Positions 7,959 through 14,450 of a stretch of 64,000 nt of DNA are shown piece by piece (the first letter of the stretch is position 1; every line of letters starts with the position of its first letter). Source of the stretch: Peptococcaceae bacterium BRH_c4b (GTDB lineage Bacteria; Bacillota; Desulfotomaculia; Desulfotomaculales; Desulfocucumaceae); NCBI GenBank assembly GCA_000961595.1, contig LADO01000029.1:1-64000 (forward strand). The letters are read 5' to 3'. The notes below the pieces were generated by a model that saw only the letters and a program-made list of their open reading frames with translations, was not told where the DNA came from and did not search any database. The position numbers were made by a program, and so were the translations under genes.

Positions 7959-9311
7959 TTACCATTCAAAGCCTTCTTTTTTTCTTATCTCCCTGTAATG
8001 GTCCATTGTCTCAATAAAAGCTTCAATTTTTACATGGGCTTCCTCTTCGTTAAACACACGTAAATCAACAATATCGCCTTCAACCACAACCGACGGCACT
8101 TTGCATTTTTCCATAAGAAGATTGCGCAAGTGCATCAGTGTGTAAGTAGCTGGACGGCATGACAACAAGGGGTGACAGAACAAACCATCAATCCTGTAAT
8201 CCTCTACCCACTTCAGATAGGGAGCAGTAAAAATGGTGGGATCCATACAATTTAGTTGAGCGGTAGGGGTATATTCGTTAAATTTATGAAATGAATATCT
8301 GGCAATAAGCTCCAGTGGATCATTGACCCCTTCTCTTTCAGATTCCGGAAGCGGGCTCGGCGCATGATAATTCCAACTTTCAATAGCAAAGGCAATCCCG
8401 TGTTTTGCTGCGAATTCATCAAATATGCCCAATGTGTGCCAGGGGGGCAACTCAGCAAAAGCCATCCTGTATTTCTCATTGGGTATAGCCCCTATCTTAT
8501 TGTCAACTTTATATTTTACTTCTTCGTAAACTCTTTGATAAAAAGCAAGCGCTTCCTTATCGTCAGGCAAATATAAATGTGGTATCATAATAGCCCAAAA
8601 ATCGGTATTAACCGCTGGCGAAGGAACCGATTTTCTCAATAAATCCACTTTGTGGGCAAGTTCATGCGTTTTGAATGTAGTATCCAGGCGTTCGCTGAGA
8701 TTGTCCCAGTCCATCTTTCTGCCTGTCAGTTTTTCCAGGAATTCAACAAAACTCCTTAATTCCCGCACCATAAATTTGATGTTTTCTTCCTTGTAGCCGG
8801 GCATGAAAAACTCTGCTACACCTGTTTGCGGGAATTCAAGCGTCCATACGGGAACATCCATATACCTTCCCATACTTTGAAACCACTTATACCTGGCGTC
8901 ACATACAGCTCCGCAGCCAAGTAGAAATAGCGGTTTGGGCATGCCCCCACCCGGTGCATCTTCAGGTATTATGAAATTATTTTCCTTTAGCCTGCGGGTA
9001 TAACCTATACCATTTCTGGCGTAACCACAGGTTGTGTTGGGTACGCCGTCATTTTCAGCATAATCCAGAAATGGCTCTGCCTTCCTTACTGCAGCACAAA
9101 AAGCGCCGTAGTTTTCCGGGTAACAAAGCTCAATTCCAATAGCTTTGGCAATTGTACCCCCAAGCCACCAGTCAACCATAGACCATGCCACAGGCTTGCC
9201 CTCTTCTGCAGCCAAGCGTGCGCTGGCAAGTATTCTTTTGCCGAAATTACCGGCTTCCCTGGCAGTCTGTAGTGTTTTGGCCGACGAGGTTTTTTTCTTT
9301 TTTTGTTCCAA
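7959..9311 (-). CDS. BcrB/BzdO/HgdA-type reductase/dehydratase alpha subunit
   Basis: About 450 aa. The in-frame GTG at 9320 lies against the AAGGAG ribosome site, so the TTG at 9311 (spacing about 9) is preferred. It belongs to the 2-hydroxyacyl-CoA dehydratase / benzoyl-CoA reductase large-subunit family. Putative cluster cysteines are in NTTCGYAR, LLGCGAVCD and LFCHPLLSCRP. The length suits BcrB/BzdO-like proteins as well as HgdA. It forms the catalytic dimer with the following gene, and the full set of four (alpha, beta, two ATPases) has the composition of an ATP-dependent aryl-CoA reductase. None of the ring-cleavage genes of the benzoyl-CoA pathway is nearby, so the substrate is open. 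Confidence 0.82.
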   Translation of the reverse strand: MEQKKKKTSSAKTLQTAREAGNFGKRILASARLAAEEGKPVAWSMVDWWLGGTIAKAIGIELCYPENYGAFCAAVRKAEPFLDYAENDGVPNTTCGYARNGIGYTRRLKENNFIIPEDAPGGGMPKPLFLLGCGAVCDARYKWFQSMGRYMDVPVWTLEFPQTGVAEFFMPGYKEENIKFMVRELRSFVEFLEKLTGRKMDWDNLSERLDTTFKTHELAHKVDLLRKSVPSPAVNTDFWAIMIPHLYLPDDKEALAFYQRVYEEVKYKVDNKIGAIPNEKYRMAFAELPPWHTLGIFDEFAAKHGIAFAIESWNYHAPSPLPESEREGVNDPLELIARYSFHKFNEYTPTAQLNCMDPTIFTAPYLKWVEDYRIDGLFCHPLLSCRPATYTLMHLRNLLMEKCKVPSVVVEGDIVDLRVFNEEEAHVKIEAFIETMDHYREIRKKEGFEW

Positions 9312-9484
9312 GTTAACCACTCTCCTTTCTTTGACGGACCTTTTGAAGCAGGCATTGCCTTAAAAACTGTCGCAATTATTCGTTAATTACGAACATTTGC
9401 ATCAATCGCTATGTCACCCATCTCTGCCCTAATAAAGAACAGCAAGAATTCCAGAACTCATCCATAACAAATAATTATAGTTGC

Positions 9485-9740
9485 TTAACTGATAAAATAC
9501 CGCCAATCACAGTCTGACGAACTCAGGCCCAGTTTCCCTTTAATATTCTGCTTTAATTTTTCAGCTCCTTCCAAATCGCACTTGTTGATAATAAAAATAT
9601 CGGCTATATACATAACACAATAATACAATAGTTTGCATACAATATTACAACGTCACCCCACTGGTGTCAAGAACCTTAAATTACATCTCTGGCAGCCCTG
9701 GAGAACCCGCCAGGACTTCCCCTAGCAACCATCTTCTTCT
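9485..9740 (-). pseudogene. Remnant of a MeaB/ArgK-type mutase chaperone GTPase
   Basis: Two decayed blocks on the minus strand match MeaB, the GTPase that protects and loads B12 acyl-CoA mutases. Around 9732-9660 the translation reads MVARGSPGGFSRAARDVI, then after a +1 frameshift KVLDTSG, matching the MeaB segment SMATRGHLGGLA...VLDAAG. Around 9613-9485 a 42-codon frame begins MYIADIFIINKCDLEGAEKL, matching the family motif IADIFVVNKADREGA (G4 NKxD box). The P-loop and most of the protein are missing. Its position inside the mutase-dehydratase array suggests the cluster once carried its own chaperone. Confidence 0.7.
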
Positions 9741-9881
9741 TATGAAATTCCTTTATCTAGCTAACATCAAAGTTATATTTATCCAGAACATAAATTAAAA
9801 CCGTCCTTTTGGGCGGCTCAATATTGACGCTTTAATACGTCAATGCAACATATACTTTCCTGAGCGATAAAAAATTATAAA

Positions 9882-10397
9882 TTACAGATCCGTCTTTGTT
9901 AAACGGGTGTTTATTGCTATCTTGTAAACATCCTCTAAACATTGACGTGAATAGGCCGCTTCTATTTTTTCTTCTACAGATAAGCTATGGGTATAACACG
10001 TGCCATGCACATAATTATCACTAAAATGTTCAAACTGATCTGAAGGAATTAAGGAAGCTGAAGTCTGAATAATAGCCTTTATAGCATCCTGCGACAACTC
10101 CTCCAATACTAAGCATCCCTGTTTTCCACCAATCAGTTGAAAAACACTTTTTGCCTGACCACTGTTTATTACTTTTAAGCCTACAAGATTTTTTACTAAA
10201 TCAGATACTTTATGACAGTGAGAATAGGGCACCCTCAGCATGCTGGATCGTGCATCAATTATTACCAAATCCTTTAAGTCGACAGTAATTGACAACTCCA
10301 TTTCATGTACGGTATCCACCAGAGTGGCTTCTATTTGAATAATGAATTTATCTATTTCTTTACCGCTAATGAATTTACTCCGATGGAAAATCTTCAA
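9882..10397 (-). CDS. DUF2889 domain protein
   Basis: 171 aa, TTG start preceded by GGGGGT. The pattern is that of DUF2889: an N-terminal FHRSKFISG-like strand, a central 'DLKDLVIIDARSSMLRVPYSHC' type region (residues about 47-68), and GGKQGCLVLEELSQDA near 113-128, where the family has a GCxHLxEL motif. The function of the family is not established; members recur near CoA-thioester catabolic genes (from memory). Here the gene lies between the hydrolase and the meaB remnant in the same orientation, so a supporting role in the same pathway is plausible but unproven. Confidence 0.65.
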   Translation of the reverse strand: MKIFHRSKFISGKEIDKFIIQIEATLVDTVHEMELSITVDLKDLVIIDARSSMLRVPYSHCHKVSDLVKNLVGLKVINSGQAKSVFQLIGGKQGCLVLEELSQDAIKAIIQTSASLIPSDQFEHFSDNYVHGTCYTHSLSVEEKIEAAYSRQCLEDVYKIAINTRLTKTDL

Positions 10398-10455
10398 TAT
10401 TTTGTACCCCCAAATAATTAAAATATTTAATGAATATTATGTAAATTGGCAACGG

Positions 10456-11229
10456 TCATTCTTTATGTAAATTTATACTTGGCTCAGATAAGTTTTCTTT
10501 GAGGAACTCAATTGTCATCGCCCAGGCCTGATAGAACCCTTCTACTGAAAAATTGTGTTCTTCATGGTCTAAAATAGAAAGTTTACAGTCTTTGTTAAGC
10601 CTCTTAAATTCCCTGGCTAAATTAAGTGCATGACTTACGGGAACAACTTCGTCGTTTTTACCGTGAATTATCAATAAAGGAGCTTTCATATTCTCCACAA
10701 AATATACAGGTGATCTTTTATAGTATTCATTTTCCAGGTTGGCAGGAGAACCACCTATGATATCTCTTAACATAAAGGGGTGTATATCATACAACTCAAA
10801 TAAGTTAGTAGGGGCAGACCATACAGCAACAGCGCTTAAGGGTATTTCAACGGAAACCATTAAGGAATGATGACCCCCACGGGAAATACCCAAAACACCT
10901 ATCCTTGTGGAGTCAACATAATCCCGGCTAGATAATTCGTTGATCAGATTTATAATATCCTGCGCTTCTCCATGACCATACATCTGTTTTCCTTCGGAGG
11001 GATAAAAACCCCGGTACGTCATAACTGCCGCTACAATGTTTTGTAAAGCCAGATAACGGCAAAGATGCTCATAAGTAGGACTCATTCCTCCTCCTCCGTG
11101 GTTAACAATTACCAGAGGGTATTTCTGCTGAATTTTGGGTTTACAAAGATACGTTCTTAACCTAAGACCCTCCGATAAGAAAAAAAATTCTTCGCATTCT
11201 AAATGATTTTCAGTATCTTTGTAAAACAT
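10456..11229 (-). CDS. Alpha/beta hydrolase (dienelactone hydrolase / prolyl-oligopeptidase type)
   Basis: 257 aa. The fold is clear: oxyanion segment NHGGGGMSP (about 43-51), nucleophile elbow GISRGG (about 118-123, Ser), acid HGKNDEVVP (about 192-200, Asp) and catalytic His in DHEEHNF (about 222-228). There is no signal peptide, so it is cytoplasmic. It may act as an esterase or acyl-CoA thioesterase (BAAT-like) in the neighbouring acyl-CoA pathway; the substrate is unknown. The upstream region is short (43 bp) and shared with a divergent small gene, so the two promoters must overlap. Confidence 0.75.
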   Translation of the reverse strand: MFYKDTENHLECEEFFFLSEGLRLRTYLCKPKIQQKYPLVIVNHGGGGMSPTYEHLCRYLALQNIVAAVMTYRGFYPSEGKQMYGHGEAQDIINLINELSSRDYVDSTRIGVLGISRGGHHSLMVSVEIPLSAVAVWSAPTNLFELYDIHPFMLRDIIGGSPANLENEYYKRSPVYFVENMKAPLLIIHGKNDEVVPVSHALNLAREFKRLNKDCKLSILDHEEHNFSVEGFYQAWAMTIEFLKENLSEPSINLHKE

Positions 11230-11272
11230 ATAATTGATACCACCCCGGCAAATATTAAGGAGGCTATATTAA

Positions 11273-11500
11273 TTGAATGAGCTCGAATATGATGATTTGG
11301 CAAAAGAGATTATTCTAAAAGCCGTCCCGGGATCGTTAAGTGTACTTGAAGAACTTGGATTATCCGATGTTTCCAATATTACAACAGAACAACTACTCTC
11401 CGCTGTAGCAACAACTGCGGGAACATCCGTTAGTACCGGCATTTCTTTTACCCTGGAGTTGTTAAAGAAATTAATCATTAAAGAGGAAGAAATTAATTAA
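11273..11500 (+). CDS. Small acidic protein of unknown function
   Basis: 75 aa, TTG start 9 nt after a perfect AAGGAGG; an ATG 4 nt downstream is out of frame. The N-terminal half is acidic and helical (NELEYDDLAKEIILKA). The middle is Thr/Ala/Ser-rich (AVATTAGTSVSTG) and the end is hydrophobic then basic/acidic (LELLKKLIIKEEEIN). No known family is recognised. It is divergent from the hydrolase and closed by a perfect terminator. It is the only rightward gene within the leftward array, so it probably has its own promoter in the 43-bp gap. Confidence 0.6.
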   Translation: MNELEYDDLAKEIILKAVPGSLSVLEELGLSDVSNITTEQLLSAVATTAGTSVSTGISFTLELLKKLIIKEEEIN

Positions 11501-11506
11501 TGCCAA

Positions 11507-11540
11507 ATCTAATGCAGGGTTTATGAGCCCTGCATTAGAT
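11507..11540. terminator. Bidirectional terminator between convergent genes
   Basis: A perfect 13-bp stem ATCTAATGCAGGG (11507-11519) / 11528-11540 with an 8-nt loop lies between the small + strand gene (ends 11500) and the MaoC gene (ends 11562). T-rich sequence (ATCTTTTTG) follows on the plus side. Confidence 0.8.
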
Positions 11541-11561
11541 AAATCATTATCTTTTTGTTTT

Positions 11562-11972
11562 CTATACCTGAAGCATTACCAGTGCTTCACCGGTTAATAC
11601 TTCCTTTCCATTCTGGTTCTTACATACTGTACTGAGTTTAATTTGATTTTTACCATCAATTTTCTCCAATACCTGAACTTCGGCAGCAATGGTATCGCCT
11701 ATATAAACTGGTGCGCGAAACTTCAGGTTTTGGGATAGATAAACAGTTCCAGGCCCAGGTAATTTCGTTCCTAATACTGCCGATATAAGGCCTGCTGTTA
11801 ACATCCCATGTGCAATCCGGTTCTTAAACATTGTGCCCGAAGCATACACACTGTCAAAGTGCACCGGATTAAAATCGCTGCTCACTGCCCCATACATTAA
11901 AATATCTGCTTCAGTTATTGTTTTACTCGTTGATGCGCTTTGCCCGACCTCTATTAATTCATATTTACTCAA
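11562..11972 (-). CDS. MaoC-like (R)-specific enoyl-CoA hydratase
   Basis: 136 aa from the TTG at 11972, which has an AGAAGG ribosome site; an upstream ATG at 12014 would add 14 unconserved residues and lacks one. It is a hot-dog fold hydratase with the catalytic motif DFNPVHFD followed by RIAHGML, as in PhaJ/MaoC enzymes that interconvert enoyl-CoA and (R)-3-hydroxyacyl-CoA. It is the third gene of the mutase operon (large subunit, small subunit, MaoC). That suggests the mutase product or substrate is a 3-hydroxyacyl-CoA that is then dehydrated, or the reverse (inference). Confidence 0.85.
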   Translation of the reverse strand: MSKYELIEVGQSASTSKTITEADILMYGAVSSDFNPVHFDSVYASGTMFKNRIAHGMLTAGLISAVLGTKLPGPGTVYLSQNLKFRAPVYIGDTIAAEVQVLEKIDGKNQIKLSTVCKNQNGKEVLTGEALVMLQV

Positions 11973-12027
11973 ATTACTACCTTCTTTCGGGTCCGTTAAG
12001 AAGCCTGTACACACCCAGAATATTTTT

Positions 12028-12435
12028 TTATGCTGATGCGGCTTTCTTCTCCCTTACAGCTTTTTTAATAAGTTTAACAATAGTATCAATAGGTGTGTTG
12101 GGAGTAAAAACTTCGACCATCCCGGCTGCTTTCAAGCCAGGAATATCGACAGGGGGAATAACACCGCCAATTACTACCGTAATATCATTGATATTCTTCT
12201 CTTGCAGCAGCTTTATCACTTTTGGCCCCAGTGTGCTATGATTGCCTGCAAGGGTGCTGAGTCCTATCACATCAACTCCCTCTTGAATAGCCATGTTAAC
12301 AATTGCTTCTGGAAACTGATTGCCAACATAGATTACTTCCATGCCCGCATCCCGTAAAAGCTTGGCCACTGACAATGCCCCGCGCCAGTGAATATCCAGC
12401 CCTAATTTAGCTACAAGAACACGAATTTTATCCAT
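12028..12435 (-). CDS. B12-binding small subunit of acyl-CoA mutase
   Basis: 135 aa. The cobalamin-binding signature is present: DIHWRG (residues 14-19, the DxHxxG motif, His16 as lower axial ligand), GLSTLAGNH (the SxL block) and VVIGGVIPP (the GG block). The length is that of stand-alone small subunits of isobutyryl-CoA and 2-hydroxyisobutyryl-CoA mutases, not of fused methylmalonyl-CoA mutase. It lies 21 nt after the large-subunit gene. It binds adenosylcobalamin base-off/His-on and docks to the TIM barrel of the large subunit. Confidence 0.93.
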   Translation of the reverse strand: MDKIRVLVAKLGLDIHWRGALSVAKLLRDAGMEVIYVGNQFPEAIVNMAIQEGVDVIGLSTLAGNHSTLGPKVIKLLQEKNINDITVVIGGVIPPVDIPGLKAAGMVEVFTPNTPIDTIVKLIKKAVREKKAASA

Positions 12436-12456
12436 TAATATCTTCTCCTTTCTGTG

Positions 12457-14145
12457 TTAGATAAGTGGGAATTTCCATAAACCTAATTCTTTCCGGAAAA
12501 CCTTTTGAATTTCACCCAGGGTGGCATATTCCCGTACAGCCTCTTTAACCGTTGGCATTACATTTTCACTGGTTCTACATACTTCCGCCACTCTATTGAG
12601 ACATGCCTGAACCTTTTCGTTATCACGATTCTTACGCAATTCGATTAACTTAGCCTTTTGACGCTCTTCTGTTGCAGGATACTCGAATACTTCAATCTCG
12701 GCAGACTGCGCCTCCTCAGCATTGAAGCAATTAACACCAACGATTTTATTCTCGCCGCTTTCAATACCTTTTTGCTCCTGGTAAGCATGATTCGCGATTT
12801 CCTGGTGCAGCCATCCGGTTTCAACCGCCTTAACCAGCCCGCCCATTTTTTCTATTTCTTCAATATAACTGTTGATACGCTTAACCATTTCTTCCGTTAG
12901 TGATTCAACATAGTAAGAACCTGCCAGAGGATCAACAGTATTACAAACATTTGTTTCATTCTGTAAGATTTGCTGGGTGCGCAGGGAAATCAGGGCCGCA
13001 CTTTCAGTAGGCGCTGAAAATGCCTCGTCATAAGAGTCTATATGCAGCGATTGAGCTCCGCCTAAAATTGCTGCCAAACCTTGTATAGCAGAGCGGGCTA
13101 TATTATTCAACGGCTCAATCGCCGGCAAGGAGATTCCTGCGGTTTGCACATGAAAACGCATTAAGCAGGACCGCAGTTCCTGAGCCTTAAACCTGTTCTT
13201 GATAATGTCGTAATATACTTTGCGGGAAGCCCTGCATTTGGCTATTTCCTCGAAAAAGTCATTACATAAATCCCAGAAGAATGACATTCTGCGGGCTACC
13301 ATATCTATTGTTAAACCGCGTTTGATCATTTCCTCAGCAGTCTGTATGGCATTGGCAATGGCTATGGCGACTTCCTGTATAGCATTTGTTCCTGCCTCGC
13401 GCAGATTATAGCCGTTAAAACTGATAGGATTCCATCTTGGTAAATACCTGCTGGCATACTCAACAGCATCACACTGGAGACGGAACGACTGCCTGGGATT
13501 TAATATTTCGGGACCGCTGCCCACAGCGGTTTCCATTATAAAGTCATTCTGATTGGTCCCAGCCAGGTCTTTAAAATCTACTCCTCTTTTTTCAGCCATG
13601 ACCAGGTACATGCTAAGAATAGGTACAGTCGTACTGGGCAAGTGGGTTACGATGGATGAGCTTACTTTAGCAATATCAATACCATCGAATAAGGCTTCTA
13701 TATCCTGCAGAGAATCTATAGCACTTCCGCATTGGCCAACATTTCCTTCCGCCTCGGGAGAGTCGGAATCATATCCCCGAATGGTAGGAAGGTCGAATAA
13801 AAGGCTCGCTCCAGTGGCCCCGTGGTCGAGCAAAAATTTTATACGCTTGTTGCAGTCCTCAGGTGCGCCAAAACCGGCCAACTGCCTTACAGTAAACAAC
13901 CTGCCCCGGTACATATTGGGGTATACCCCGCGAACAAATGGAGGTTGCCCGGAAAAGCCAATATCCTCCAAATAGTTAATATCTGATACATCCTCGGGGC
14001 TGTATATCAGCTTTATAGGTATACCGGAATACGTGTTATAATCCCCCGTATCATTTTTACCCTTGAGAGTTTCCTGTTCCCATTTCGTCCTTTCCTGAAC
14101 AACTGCCTGGATGTACTCCTTGTCGTAACACTTATTTACTGTCAT
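12457..14145 (-). CDS. Acyl-CoA mutase large subunit, atypical substrate pocket
   Basis: 562 aa, the length of IcmA/HcmA-type subunits without a B12 domain. Family blocks are clear: RGVYPNMYRGR (72-82), FDLPTIRGYDSDSP (117-130), GTNQNDF (196-202) and LGGAQSLHIDSYDEA. The enzyme would rearrange the carbon skeleton of an acyl-CoA by radical chemistry. Specificity positions are unusual. The residue that is Tyr89 in methylmalonyl-CoA mutase, Phe in isobutyryl-CoA mutase and Ile90 in 2-hydroxyisobutyryl-CoA mutase is Leu89 (RQLAGFG). The position of HCM Asp117 is Leu116. The substrate-contacting His244 of methylmalonyl-CoA mutase (GYHMQEAG) is Asn247 (GYNLREAG). A sigma-54 promoter lies about 110 nt upstream. 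Family assignment is secure; the substrate is not. Confidence 0.92.
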   Translation of the reverse strand: MTVNKCYDKEYIQAVVQERTKWEQETLKGKNDTGDYNTYSGIPIKLIYSPEDVSDINYLEDIGFSGQPPFVRGVYPNMYRGRLFTVRQLAGFGAPEDCNKRIKFLLDHGATGASLLFDLPTIRGYDSDSPEAEGNVGQCGSAIDSLQDIEALFDGIDIAKVSSSIVTHLPSTTVPILSMYLVMAEKRGVDFKDLAGTNQNDFIMETAVGSGPEILNPRQSFRLQCDAVEYASRYLPRWNPISFNGYNLREAGTNAIQEVAIAIANAIQTAEEMIKRGLTIDMVARRMSFFWDLCNDFFEEIAKCRASRKVYYDIIKNRFKAQELRSCLMRFHVQTAGISLPAIEPLNNIARSAIQGLAAILGGAQSLHIDSYDEAFSAPTESAALISLRTQQILQNETNVCNTVDPLAGSYYVESLTEEMVKRINSYIEEIEKMGGLVKAVETGWLHQEIANHAYQEQKGIESGENKIVGVNCFNAEEAQSAEIEVFEYPATEERQKAKLIELRKNRDNEKVQACLNRVAEVCRTSENVMPTVKEAVREYATLGEIQKVFRKELGLWKFPLI

Positions 14146-14254
14146 GCACTTGCTCCTCCTTTCAATCTTGTTTATAATAGAACTAACTTGACCTTTTGGA
14201 ACTATTCGGAATTTTCACTCAAGGCCAATTATTCTAAACACAAATAATATAAAT

Positions 14255-14270
14255 TGCAATTCTCATGCCT
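14255..14270 (-). promoter_or_regulatory. Sigma-54 (-24/-12) promoter of the mutase operon
   Basis: The minus strand reads AGGCATGAGAATTGCA: GG and GC are 10 nt apart and the -12 block TTGCA is perfect. It lies about 110 nt upstream of the mutase large-subunit ATG and faces away from the divergent sigma-54 activator gene. Confidence 0.65.
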
Positions 14271-14284
14271 CTTGTTATACATAT

Positions 14285-14299
14285 AACCCCTCAGGGGTT
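14285..14299. promoter_or_regulatory. Dyad AACCCCT-C-AGGGGTT between activator and mutase operon
   Basis: A perfect 7-bp-arm palindrome, extended by flanking TATA/TATA-like bases, lies 15 bp upstream of the -24 element and 150 bp before the activator gene. It could be the activator's or another regulator's site. No second copy was found near the other two candidate sigma-54 promoters, which weakens the first reading. Confidence 0.35.
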
Positions 14300-14450
14300 T
14301 ATATATACTTCCGCAGTTAGGGAACCGTAAAGCACCTATTACAACAGTCCCGATTTAACTCTTTTGCAAAATCGCCTCTGTCATATGCTTTAATAACCAT
14401 TAACCATTTACCCTTCCACCAAACCGTTTATAGAAGGATGGTGCTGCCAG

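Noticed and set aside
5043-9311. A complete benzoyl-CoA degradation operon
   Set aside because: No dienoyl-CoA hydratase, 6-oxo-hydrolase, CoA ligase or ferredoxin gene lies nearby, so benzoate catabolism is not supported by this window alone.
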